Positions 23,236-32,058 of a stretch of 64,000 nt of DNA are shown here, piece by piece (positions within the stretch are counted from its first letter, which is position 1; each line of letters starts with the position of its first letter). Position numbers and translations under genes: made by a program. Where the stretch lies: NCBI GenBank assembly GCA_019400425.1, contig JAFREE010000008.1, positions 62,001 through 126,000 of the forward strand, given 5' to 3'. The notes beneath the pieces were generated by a model. It searched no databases. It was not told the DNA's origin and was given only the letters and a program-made list of their open reading frames with translations. This DNA is from Hymenochaete sp. R1 (lineage: Eukaryota; Basidiomycota; Agaricomycetes; Hymenochaetales; Hymenochaetaceae).

Positions 23236-23479
23236 TCAGATCTTTGTGCTGGTTGAGCATAACATCGGTAAGCCTCTCCCGTCTGTAGATAACCTCAACG
23301 AAGACGTACCTGATGGGGCAGTGGCAGATAACACCTGCAGGACCGGGACAAAGTCCTTCGCAGATTAGTTCACAGTTGGGTGTAACGGGGCACTCGATGC
23401 CACCCTGAGGTGCAGGATTGGCACTGGCAAGGCCTATGGCCGTTGCGAGAGTGAAGAAAACGACAGAGAAAACGCGCAT
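23236..23479 (-). CDS. Small secreted Cys-rich protein SSP-3 (six-Cys subfamily)
   Basis: Exons 23310-23479 and 23236-23248 (61 bp intron, donor GTACGT) encode 60 residues. The signal peptide begins MRVFSVVFFTLATAIGLASA. The mature part has six Cys in C-x5-C-x3-C-x3-C-x7-C-x-C with EGLCP in the middle and ends ..CHCPI/STKI. Without splicing the frame would run on for about 60 residues with no resemblance to its paralogues, so the intron is strongly favoured. A TATAAAA is at 23553-23559, 74 bp before the ATG. No function assigned. Confidence 0.8.
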
Positions 23480-24533
23480 AGTCAGATTGTAGGGTTGTGG
23501 GTCGTTTGCTTGACAAGGCTGTCTGAACTTGAGTTGATACTGGTCGACCCTGTTTTATAGGCAAAATAGACGTAAGCTCGCATAGCTGATATCATAGTAA
23601 GTACGCTAAGGGCTATTTTTGCATCAGGAGGAGCGCTCGTACCACCCTAATGGACATTCCGCTCATTCGCCCGATTATTTCGGTCTTTAACGGCCTTCAT
23701 GAGTCCGTGTCCGATCAATGTACACGTTCCTTTTCCGCATTTTGCCCTGCATTCTTACACCTACGTCGAGGAACCATCACTTTGGGCGCGTGCTATGATC
23801 TGGAACGCTTCTGGAACTCATCGGAAAAAAGCGAATTTACCGAGACGCCTACCTCGCCTACCTCGCCCGCCTCTACTTCCGTGCTTACGCGATTTTGTGC
23901 GGCGCGGGCACTTGGATGAATTATGTGATAATTTTCGGTCGTCATGACTTACTTTTGTTCATATTCATGAAGATGCCAGGACCTCCGAGAAAGTGAACCA
24001 TATTGTTGCTCCGAAAGGTGCGCTGGCGTACTTCCTGCCAGTGGAGTCGATTCAACCGTTCCATCTCCCGAGGAGGGTGGGAAGAGCCCACGTCTCAGTC
24101 TCCAGCCTTCGAACATGCATTGAACTAACCTTGAATCATTCCAGGGCCACCCGAGTTGGTAATATTCAGAGGATTGATTGTTGAAGCAGGCAAGTCACGG
24201 TAAGAACAGGTCTCCCAAAGCATGTTCCGTGGCTAAGGGTTCTGGTACGTTTTGTACTCGCATTATTCACATCTCAGCGTCGATACTTTCGAACTGGATT
24301 TTCCGTTTCTAACTACCCTCACTATAACAGGACCCCCACACAAAATTACTCAATAGGGATATGATTTAAGTGATTTAAGTATAGCCAGCGTGCTCCCGCC
24401 TCCGATAACTCTCCTCATCAATAAACAACATGGGTTAAGGCAGGTGATTTCACATATAGCATCCTGCATAATGGATTGATTATTGTGCTTCCAAGCGATC
24501 GTGCTGGTTCAACACTCACCGAATTGATTAACT
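23480..24533. other. Intergenic between SSP-3 and SSP-4
   Basis: It holds the SSP-3 promoter. A short direct repeat of TGATTTAAG occurs near 24365-24382. No gene is recognised. Confidence 0.4.
23553..23559 (-). promoter_or_regulatory. TATA box of SSP-3
   Basis: TATAAAA on the minus strand, 74 bp upstream of the SSP-3 start codon. Confidence 0.5.
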
Positions 24534-24731
24534 TCAAGGACAGTGGCAGACGCTCATGTCCGTTCCAATATGGACGCCCGGAGGGCAGACGAAATCACAG
24601 CGTACCGTAATGGTAGGTTGCGCTGTGGTCGTGGTTGTAGTCGGCTCGCTGCGCTGGGCAAGAGCTGGGTTTGCAGCGACAGAAGCGATCGCGGTTGCAA
24701 AAACGAATACGAGAGCGGACACAGCGCGCAT
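24534..24731 (-). CDS. Small secreted protein SSP-4 (four-Cys, Thr-rich linker)
   Basis: A single coding exon of 65 residues. The signal peptide starts MRAVSALVFVFATAIASVAA, nearly the same start as SSP-2 and SSP-3. Then comes an Ala/Gln/Arg segment, a run of six Thr and a compact C-terminus with C-x3-C-x12-C-x-C ending CHCP. The stop is followed 14 bases later by a consensus GTGAGT donor and, 56 bases on, an acceptor, so a 3' UTR intron is probable (24464-24519). The AQR before the Thr run could be a protease site (inference). Confidence 0.75.
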   Translation of the reverse strand: MRAVSALVFVFATAIASVAANPALAQRSEPTTTTTTAQPTITVRCDFVCPPGVHIGTDMSVCHCP

Positions 24732-25387
24732 GTTCAGTACAAGATGGTTTTGGGAGGTTTAGGTGGAGAGTTTTGACCTTGAGGTGTAAGTACCGCACAT
24801 TGGATCGGTCATTTTATACTTTACGTAGACCCTCCCTTGCTTCGAAAGCGACATTTGACTTGAGCGTTCCATCGATCCCAGGCACAAAGAAATTGTGTAA
24901 AACTGGATTATGAGTTAAGCCCGCGCAAACAGGAGCACAAAATTCTCATGCAAATTCACAGTGGCTTATAGCTGGTTCCTGTAATGAAGGTTTCCGTCGG
25001 GAATTGGGTAAAAACGGCGAATTATGGGGCTCATGCGACTTCGGAGTACCCGGCCCTTAGTCGACCATTGAGGTACAACACCCACCATTGTCGCGCGCGC
25101 TGGACACACGTACGGGATCAAGTCGCCCGGGCGCTCGATCTACGGGAACATATTGGAAATTGGAAAATCCCGTGCGCTTACATATACGTATACGCCCGTG
25201 TAAAAATAGATTCCGACGTTGGAGATGTTTAATGATTACAGTTGATATACATAGGATTTCCCCATTCCCCATCTGTCAAGAATGCGAGCCACATGTTTTA
25301 CGTAGTGTCAAGAGTGTATAAGAGAATGCCATTGGATGAACAGCTCACCAGAGACAAAACAACACATTGGGTCCAATCATGAGCGGG
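24732..25387. other. Intergenic between SSP-4 and SSP-5
   Basis: It contains the SSP-4 promoter. No coding signal is recognised. Confidence 0.4.
24811..24818 (-). promoter_or_regulatory. TATA box of SSP-4
   Basis: TATAAAAT on the minus strand, about 80 bp upstream of the SSP-4 start codon. Confidence 0.5.
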
Positions 25388-25555
25388 TTACAAAGGGCAG
25401 ATACAGCCAACGCGCTTCATGTAGATGACTTCGTCTCGCTTGATCGTGGCCCCTCCTCCAACAGTTGGACACGAGCAGGTCGCCGTCTGCATAAACTGCG
25501 CTTGAGAGCTGAACGCAGCAACGAGGATAAAGAGGATAATTGAGGTGGAATGCAT
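25388..25555 (-). CDS. Small secreted protein SSP-5 with two Lys-Arg sites
   Basis: A single exon of 55 residues with signal peptide MHSTSIILFILVAAFSSQAQ. The mature part is TATCSCP, a Gly/Thr segment, then IKRDEVIYMKRVGCICPL. It has four Cys as two C-x-C pairs. Two Lys-Arg pairs (residues 39-40 and 47-48) bracket a six-residue segment; KR is the Kex2 protease consensus in the secretory pathway. It is the most divergent member and lies at the end of the minus-strand run. TATAAAT at 25616-25622 is 61 bp upstream. Processing is inferred from motif only. Confidence 0.7.
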   Translation of the reverse strand: MHSTSIILFILVAAFSSQAQFMQTATCSCPTVGGGATIKRDEVIYMKRVGCICPL

Positions 25556-25615
25556 TTGCTGACTTCTGATGGCCGAAAGATCGTGGATGCGCCTCCCGCT
25601 CAACCCCCGGTCATC

Positions 25616-25622
25616 ATTTATA
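25616..25622 (-). promoter_or_regulatory. TATA box of SSP-5
   Basis: TATAAAT on the minus strand, 61 bp before the SSP-5 ATG. Confidence 0.5.
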
Positions 25623-25936
25623 GCGGGTGGTTTGGAACGGCCGTTATGGTAAATGGTAAGGTCGCCATCGCCCGATATCAACGTCCGCGTTCAGCATTCT
25701 CTGTTTTGTCCCTGTTTCAGCGCTAGTATACAAGTGTAAGTTATCTCGATCCGAAATCGAAATCTCCTCCGAGCCTGGATCTTTGCATATCAGCCACCCG
25801 GATTTAGTAGCGATGAGTAAGACTCTAAGAAAGCTGTCGGAGCTCCCTGAAATAGTGCGCTCACTGCATGATGCGTTTGTGCATAGCAATAGTCATTAAC
25901 TGCTGCGCGCTGGCCGGTGTACTGGATGCAAAGAAC

Positions 25937-25943
25937 TATAAAG
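25937..25943 (+). promoter_or_regulatory. TATA box of SSP-6
   Basis: TATAAAG, 62 bp before the SSP-6 ATG. Confidence 0.5.
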
Positions 25944-25998
25944 ATGTCTCGCACGGTACCCAGGGATGCTTCAGCTCACACGTATTCGACCCTACATC

Positions 25999-26178
25999 AT
26001 GAGGTACTTCATCTACTCTGCTCTCACAGCCGTCTTCGCTGCTGTGGCCGTCAATGCGGTCCCTCAACCCACTGCGACAATTTGCCCTGATATCTGCATC
26101 GAAAGGACCACAACGGTATGCGGGACGCCCACTGCGACGTACGTCTGTGGCTGCGCCGCGACTTCTGCGACTTTTTGA
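25999..26178 (+). CDS. Small secreted Cys-rich protein SSP-6 (TTT/GTPT subfamily)
   Basis: A 59-residue protein starting at MRYFIYSALTAVFAAVAVNA; an upstream in-frame ATG at 25966 would put non-hydrophobic residues before the signal peptide and is rejected. The mature part begins VPQPTATICPDIC, has a Thr run, then GTPTATYVCGCAAT. Cys spacing is C-x3-C-x7-C-x8-C-x-C. The stop is followed 10 bases later by a GTGAGT donor with an acceptor 51 bases on, a likely 3' UTR intron. The nearest relatives are SSP-7 and SSP-8. Confidence 0.8.
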   Translation: MRYFIYSALTAVFAAVAVNAVPQPTATICPDICIERTTTVCGTPTATYVCGCAATSATF

Positions 26179-26848
26179 AGGTTGAACAGTGAGTTATACA
26201 GTTCATCCCATGTGACCATAACTCACATAGCAAGCATTTCTCAGTTCCATGAAATATCGTGATCGTAAGTTAAAATAAACGTCTCAGCTAGCCCTTTCTT
26301 ACCATGTGATACCCATTCAAGCGTTGTACTGTATTTGATGATTGTTGAAACTCGAAGAACCCATTTGTTGATGTCATCCGAGTCCCTCGTGAATATGAAG
26401 ACATACATTCTTGTTCTCATTCGTCATGTCCCAAAATCACGGCCAGTACAAGCAGCTGTTTCAAGGTCGGGAAATGAGTCGTTTTCAATATGATCGAAAG
26501 CACGACACCAATTCCATCGAATTGAATCCCCACCGCTGGTGAAGATTGAAAAGGAGTATCACAAGAAATCGAAGCGAGAATGTACAACATCGGCGATGGT
26601 TTCCTGCGCCATCAAGATGCATCAAAAAGCACCTGGCTACATTGCAAGACACCAATGAACCTTAGTCTAATACACTGGTAGCCATTTTATCCGTAAGGCG
26701 TGTGTCAGGGCGCAACGAGGGTACGCCATCGTCTCCCCCAGGTCAGATTAGGTCATATTCTTGAGGTATCCTTGTGCCGCACATATTTAAGGAGAAGACC
26801 CAGGGGCTAGTAAAGAGTCAGACACTACACACACCAACTGCGTCAACC
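26179..26848. other. Intergenic between SSP-6 and SSP-7
   Basis: It holds the SSP-6 3' UTR and the SSP-7 promoter. No other coding signal is seen. Confidence 0.4.
26784..26790 (+). promoter_or_regulatory. TATA-like box of SSP-7
   Basis: TATTTAA, 65 bp before the SSP-7 ATG, at the same distance as the TATA boxes of its neighbours. Confidence 0.4.
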
Positions 26849-27025
26849 ATGCATACCTTCAACTCCGTTACTCTTGCCTCTATCTTTGCTGCAGTAGTTA
26901 TCAGTTCATCGTTGCCCACGACATTCGCTTGTCCTCAGTACTGCATCGATACGACCACAACCATCAATGGCACTCCAACTCCAACCCTTGTATGTGGATG
27001 CGCGGCCACAACTATTTCGATCTAA
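26849..27025 (+). CDS. Small secreted Cys-rich protein SSP-7 (TTT/GTPT subfamily)
   Basis: A 58-residue protein with a signal peptide beginning MHTFNSVTLASIFAAVV. The mature part begins near ACPQYC, then four Thr, NGTPTPTLVCGCAATT and an ISI tail. Cys pattern is C-x3-C ... C-x-C (four Cys; the middle Cys of SSP-6 is absent). The CGCAAT block is shared exactly with SSP-6. NGT is a potential N-glycosylation sequon. An upstream in-frame ATG at 26774 is not used because it precedes the TATA-like box. A probable 3' UTR intron donor (GTGTGG) lies six bases after the stop. Confidence 0.8.
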   Translation: MHTFNSVTLASIFAAVVISSSLPTTFACPQYCIDTTTTINGTPTPTLVCGCAATTISI

Positions 27026-27715
27026 AGATAAGTGTGGGTCATTCTGCTACCATCATAGAAAAACCCATTCTTACGCTTCATGGTACACAGTACTGGTAGA
27101 GCTCATTGTGATCACGTGAGAGATTTTGCCGTGCTATTATCCTTAACCAATCGAAACTTACAGCTGTGTCTCCGTCGTCTCCACCATTATGGCGTGCTTC
27201 ATAGAATTAGTGATCCCGATATGATTCTTTGTGTAAGCCAACTCCGGGTGTCGATTCGCGCCTAGTTGATATGCGTTATTATTATATGAGATGTGGTTGA
27301 AAATGAACGAGCACAAGCCATCTTCGTATTGTCGACGATAGAGGTGGCGGAAAATCGAGTGCGATTGCAAATAAGCAATCTCCACCGTTCGAAGACTGTA
27401 CCTAATTACGACGATTCAAACGTGTCTGCAATGATCTTTTGGACGTCGACATAATTGGATCATCAACCGCGATGACCCGTATTTTATGTCGTTCCGCTAC
27501 GTGGGCGCTAGGAACAACAGGTTCGCGTTGAATTATGTTGCATGGGATACATTCAAATCTACACAGCCGCTTGCTATAGCGTTTGCCCCTCGCTGTTGCT
27601 TTGCAGAGTGCCTAGACAATATGGGCAATGTTAAATTCCTGTCCACCTAGGATCTATAAAAACTGTAAGATCATAAACGTCATGCTTCAGACGAACATTC
27701 TTACGAACCTCTAGC
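27026..27715. other. Intergenic between SSP-7 and SSP-8
   Basis: It holds the SSP-7 3' region and the SSP-8 promoter. No further gene is seen. Confidence 0.4.
27655..27662 (+). promoter_or_regulatory. TATA box of SSP-8
   Basis: TATAAAAA, 61 bp before the SSP-8 ATG. Confidence 0.5.
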
Positions 27716-27880
27716 ATGCACTTCTTCATTTCCATCATCGTCCTCGGACTGGAGGCGGCTGCCTTGACCGCCGCATCTCCGGCAACATCTTGCCCCGAAT
27801 TCTGCTTGCTGGAGACAACAACAATCTCCGGGACGCCTACGGAGACGGTCTACTGCCCATGCAACACCGCCCATATCTAA
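27716..27880 (+). CDS. Small secreted Cys-rich protein SSP-8 (TTT/GTPT subfamily)
   Basis: A 54-residue protein, the shortest of the set. The signal peptide begins MHFFISIIVLGLEAAALTAA. The mature part is SPATSCPEFC, a short LLETTT run, SGTPTETVYCPC and the tail NTAHI. Cys pattern is C-x3-C ... C-x-C. The stop is followed two bases later by GTGAGT and an acceptor about 60 bases on, so the family intron sits in the 3' UTR here. The clear TATA box and the conserved layout argue that this very short frame is real. Confidence 0.75.
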   Translation: MHFFISIIVLGLEAAALTAASPATSCPEFCLLETTTISGTPTETVYCPCNTAHI

Positions 27881-28507
27881 AGGTGAGTCCCAGTCGGTTG
27901 TTGGACTCCCAAACTGCTTGTTCTAAGCCGGTCAACACGCAGAATTGAGGGACCCCTTGAAGTTGCGGTGGCCAGCTGGTTCACGTACGAAACATTTTCT
28001 TGTTTACGATAAGAAAAAATGATGCTGAATGCGTCAATGAAGGAAAATGACAACTGTTAGCTACGATAGCTGGAGGATCGGGAAACGATGGCTGGACTCA
28101 CCTGCAGTCATTTTTCGTCTCACTATTGACACAATCGATATACGTAGTAGAGCTTTATATTCTTGTGCCCCTTGTGCCCACAATGACATGCACCCAAGTG
28201 AGAAATTAAGGGAGCAGCAACGAGAATTAAAACATCCTGTCCCATCTCATCCAAGGAGTTTGAGAAGCCGGCACCAGTTCTCCCTGGAATTTGATGTATC
28301 TAAGGTCGGTTATAGCTCATGCAAAACATTCATAAAAATGATTCGTGGTTCCACATTTGCGCGTGGTCGGAAGACGAGAGGAATGCAAGAGTTGCGAAGC
28401 GAAGTGAAGTACTACGACGCTATCCACGCCAATCGCAATCGCCGTCACGGTGACGCTCACAGCACAGCACGATCGCAACAGCCTCGTCTTCTTCCCTTAC
28501 GACCACT
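27881..28507. other. Intergenic: right border of the accessory block and ARP3 promoter
   Basis: A 187-codon open frame starting at 28047 overlaps the ARP3 first exon in another frame and has no domain, so it is not called. Nothing else is seen. Confidence 0.45.
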
Positions 28508-30240
28508 ATGTCTGTTCTATCTCCAATCATCAGCGACAATGGCACGGGTTTCTCGAAAATCGGGTAAGAAACCTTCGTTCACTTTGGTAGATCCACAGAA
28601 CAGCTACTAACTATCCTCAGGTTCGCTGGAAACTCGGACCCCTCCTTGTTTGTTAAATGCACTACAGCTTTAGCGGAACGGGTGCTGATACATCAATATT
28701 TCTAGTGTCTTCCCAACTGCGATAGCTACCAGAGGGGGCGCCTCTAATCAATCGGCCCGTGCTGGCCCAGCTGTGCCTTCAAAACCTGGAAATCTAGCTT
28801 CAAAGCGTGGGGTGGAAGACCTCGATTTCTTTATTGGTGATGAAGCAATTGCGAACCAGAAAACGCCTGGATATGGAGTCAACTATCCTATACGGCACGG
28901 TATGATTGATAATTGGGACCACATGGAACGCTACTGGGAGCAGACTATCTTCAAGTACCTTAGAGCTGAGCCTGAGGACCATTATTTCTTGCTGGTACGC
29001 CAACGTCTCTTCCGTAGCTATTATTCGGAGCATTGACAAGATTTGATAGACGGAACCTCCATTGAACCCTCCGGAGAACCGAGAGCAGACCGCCGAAATA
29101 TTCTTCGAATCGTTCAACATAAAAGGCCTGTACATTGCGGTGCAAGCAGTGTTAGCTCTCGCTGCTTCATGGTCCTCCAACAAAGTAACCGATCGCACCC
29201 TCACGGGAACTGTGGTTGATTCTGGAGATGGTGTAACTCATGTTATCCCTTGTGCTGAGGGCTATGTAATTGGAAGCGCAATCAAGCACATTCCTATCGC
29301 AGGCAGGGACATTACACAATTCGTTTTGAATCTCATGCGTGAACGTGGCGAAATGGCAACCGTGCCTCCAGAAGACCAAATGCGGGTTGCAAGCAGAGTC
29401 AAAGAGAACTACAGCTATGTCTGTCAGGATATTGTTAAGGAGTTCAGAAAATACGACGTTGACCCATACAATATGTTCCAACGATACACTGGGGAGCATT
29501 CAGTTACAGGCAAGGTACGTGTACATAATAAGACTCACTGAAGAAACGATCCTGATCTCTTTCAAAGACTTACGGTGTCGACGTTGGATACGAGCGTTTC
29601 CTTGCTCCCGAAATATTTTTCAACCCTGAAATTTACTCATCCGACTTTTTGACTCCTTTACCTGAGATCGTGGATGGAGTCATCCAGCAATCTCCCATCG
29701 ATGTGAGACGTGGACTTTACAAAGTGATTCCTTTTTTCCATTTATATTGTAATACCCACAGACTCATGTTCTTCGCAGAACATCGTCCTGTCCGGTGGAT
29801 CGACTATGTTTACACATTTCGGTCAACGTCTTAAACGCGACTTGAAGCAGCTCGTGGACAGGCGCATTGAAGCCAGTGAACAGTCGACTGGCTTGCGGAC
29901 GAAAGTTAGTATCTTTCACGTCACACACCAGATCTACTCTAACAAAAACCGCAGTCAACGGGAGTAGAAGTCGATGTCATTTCTCATAAGCGACAGAGGT
30001 ACGTTGTTGAAAGGATTAATTTGCATCGATTGTTGATCGTCATCCATCAGATATGCAGTGTGGTTTGGTGGTTCACTCCTTGCTTCTCTCGTAAGTTTGT
30101 CTTTGATCATTCTGCTTCCGTATGTACTTCTAATCCATCAATAGCCAGAGTTTTATTCATATTGTCATACAAAAGCCCAGTATGAGGAGGTGGGACCAAG
30201 TATTTGCAGGCGGTACCAGATTTTCGGCAGTGTCAATTAA
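28508..30240 (+). CDS. ARP3: Actin-related protein 3 (Arp2/3 complex)
   Basis: Nine exons (28508-28563, 28621-28647, 28706-28994, 29050-29514, 29568-29723, 29779-29904, 29955-29998, 30051-30090, 30145-30240) give 432 residues, close to the usual Arp3 length. Seen: phosphate-1 loop [27 protein letters not shown], the NLxxY-like [15 protein letters not shown], the phosphate-2 loop [18 protein letters not shown], the adenosine motif [11 protein letters not shown], and the C-terminal [15 protein letters not shown] with GPSICRR. Known role: with Arp2 it nucleates branched actin for endocytic patches and hyphal growth. The segment between the first loop and VEDLDF ([13 protein letters not shown]..) is Ala/Gly/Pro-rich and variable, as in other Arp3 proteins. 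Confidence 0.96.
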
Positions 30241-30899
30241 GTATTCCACAAATTGTTGTAAATTTTCATGGAATGGCATTACAAATGTGGCTCGTGCACT
30301 AATCAATTTCATCTTCCACTACTTGTGACCAAGTCGCCGGTGATATGGCGGTCATTAATGACGTGGAGAAGGCAAGGCAACTACGCCCAGGGCTCCTTTT
30401 GGCTAGGACTGTGTATATTGTTGGTTATTATCGATGGCGGCTAGGTTGGGCATTTTGGGGGCAGTGATGAGTATTGATACTGTCAAACGGTAGGTCATCG
30501 TCTCCCGGTACTGTATAGTGCGACTTGAGCTGATCATTCTTTATTGAAGCCATTATCGCTCAGCTTAAGTTCACAGCGGGTCTCCGAACTTACGACCGAG
30601 TTTCTCGGCGGACCTTAATGTTGGAGATAGTTCTTGTTCAGATTCGCAGTGGCAAAAAGCTTTAGGTAATTCCGCCTGCTCAAGCCTATGGTATCGATGA
30701 GCAAGGCTGACAACGTGTGCTCTGAGCCACGAGCCCGGGACATTCAGCGTTCACTTACTGATCCCGAGCTTTTTTACTCAAAATAAGCTCCGAAAAATCA
30801 TGCCATTACATCTTTATAAAAGTTGAAGTGGAGGCATTTTGAATATGTTGCAGAAGACTCGTCGCATTTTGACTCGAGCATAAGGTAAAAGGGTACATC
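30241..30899. other. Intergenic: ARP3 3' flank and hydrolase promoter
   Basis: It carries a TATAAAAG at 30815-30822. No gene is seen. Confidence 0.45.
30815..30822 (+). promoter_or_regulatory. TATA box of hydrolase A
   Basis: TATAAAAG, 78 bp before the ATG at 30900. Confidence 0.45.
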
Positions 30900-31817
30900 A
30901 TGCCATTCACTGCAACCTCTTTACCCCTTCCCACAGAAGCTCAAGCGTACTGCGATGTCTCTGCGCTTGAAGGTGGGTTTCTCAAGTTCCCGGCGAAATT
31001 TGCTGTCATGGGCGTCCCAGAGGACGAAGAATTGGATGTGCCTTCACTCGCATTCCTTATCACGCATACTCCCTCTGGCAAGCGCATCGTCTTCGACCTT
31101 GGTATCAATATCGATGAGGGGTGCAAGTCCGTCGCTCCGGCCTTCCGAAAGATCCTCCTCAAAGGAGTTGGAGTGCGTGTCGAGCAGGACGTCGTCGCGT
31201 CTCTCAAGCTCGGCGGACTCGTACCTGACGACGTCTCGCATGTCTGCATCTCCCATATACATTGGGACCACGTTGGGGACCCCTCTATCTACAATGCAGC
31301 ACGCTTCATCACTGGAGCTGGAGCGCGGGTACTCCTCGATAACGGCTATCCCAAAAACGAAACGGCCCAATTCGACCAGTTTCTGCTTCCGTACGACCGT
31401 ACCGATTTCTTAGACCCTGATGAGCCTGAATGGCAGCCGATCGGTCCCTTTGCCCGTGCATTAGACTACTTTGGAGACGGGTCGTTCTACATCGTCGATG
31501 CTCCAGGACATCTTGCGGGCAATTTAAATGCTCTTGTTCGTACATCGGCTGACGGAGGTTGGATATATCTGGCGGGGGACAGTGCGCATGATTGGAGACT
31601 GGTTCGGGGGGAATGCGACATTGGTGTCGTACATGTTCCAGAGCACGGGGATATATGCTGGCATGCTGATAGGGAGCAAGCGAGGGAGATGATAAGGCGG
31701 ATTGGGGAGGTAGGGTCGCTTCCACGAGTACGTGTTATCCTTGCTCACGACAAGGAGTGGTATGAAGGGAATAAAGGCGGAGAAAGTTTCTGGCCAGGAA
31801 AAATCAAGTCATTGTGA
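30900..31817 (+). CDS. Metallo-beta-lactamase-fold hydrolase, lactonase-like, copy A
   Basis: An intronless 305-residue protein. The metal-binding motif is SHIHWDHVGD (H-x-H-x-D-H); later ligands fit HLAGNLN-type DAPGHLAGN, GDSAHDW and the last His in VILAHDKEW. These are features of the quorum-quenching AHL-lactonase/hydroxyacylglutathione hydrolase branch of the superfamily. No signal peptide is visible, so a cytosolic enzyme is likely. The substrate is unknown; a lactone or ester is inferred from the fold. It is paralogous to the gene at 33950-34910, which faces it on the other side of ATG17. Confidence 0.85.
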   Translation: MPFTATSLPLPTEAQAYCDVSALEGGFLKFPAKFAVMGVPEDEELDVPSLAFLITHTPSGKRIVFDLGINIDEGCKSVAPAFRKILLKGVGVRVEQDVVASLKLGGLVPDDVSHVCISHIHWDHVGDPSIYNAARFITGAGARVLLDNGYPKNETAQFDQFLLPYDRTDFLDPDEPEWQPIGPFARALDYFGDGSFYIVDAPGHLAGNLNALVRTSADGGWIYLAGDSAHDWRLVRGECDIGVVHVPEHGDICWHADREQAREMIRRIGEVGSLPRVRVILAHDKEWYEGNKGGESFWPGKIKSL

Positions 31818-32058
31818 CCAGTTGAAGACCTCGAACATGTATTCATGTACCTTTAATATATCCTGACATGCAGAATCTGTCTGTGACTGGGTTTGCTGTA
31901 TAACGTTCCGTCCAATGCTGAGGACGGAGATGAGCGCCGGACCCCGACTTTGCCGGGTAAAACTTGTGTAAGCAACGGTCCGCATAAGCCGCGGAAGGAA
32001 GCTAAAATAGGCGCCAGCTCTTGCTCTTTGACTCGCCGCACTGAAATGCCCACTTGAA

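Larger units (their letters stand above)
25556..25998. promoter_or_regulatory. Divergent promoter between the two SSP runs
   Basis: These 443 bp separate the minus-strand SSP-5 ATG from the plus-strand SSP-6 ATG. Each side has a TATA box 61-62 bp from its start codon (25616-25622 minus, 25937-25943 plus). This is the point where gene orientation switches within the array. Confidence 0.55.

Noticed and set aside
19277..23479. Six-Cys SSPs as hydrophobins
   Set aside because: Hydrophobins have eight Cys with paired CC doublets and are longer; these have six single Cys and C-x-C.
25388..27880. SSP genes as mating pheromone precursors
   Set aside because: None ends in a CaaX farnesylation box; the C-terminal C-x-C is followed by other tails, and they carry signal peptides, which basidiomycete pheromone precursors lack.
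19277..27880. A RiPP (borosin, cyclic or ustiloxin-like) cluster
   Set aside because: No methyltransferase, DUF3328-type oxidase or prolyl oligopeptidase is found near, and the peptides are Cys-rich with no repeated cores.
28047..28610. A 187-codon open frame upstream of and overlapping ARP3 exon 1
   Set aside because: It has no domain, it is in a different frame from ARP3, and ARP3 uses these bases with correct splice phase.
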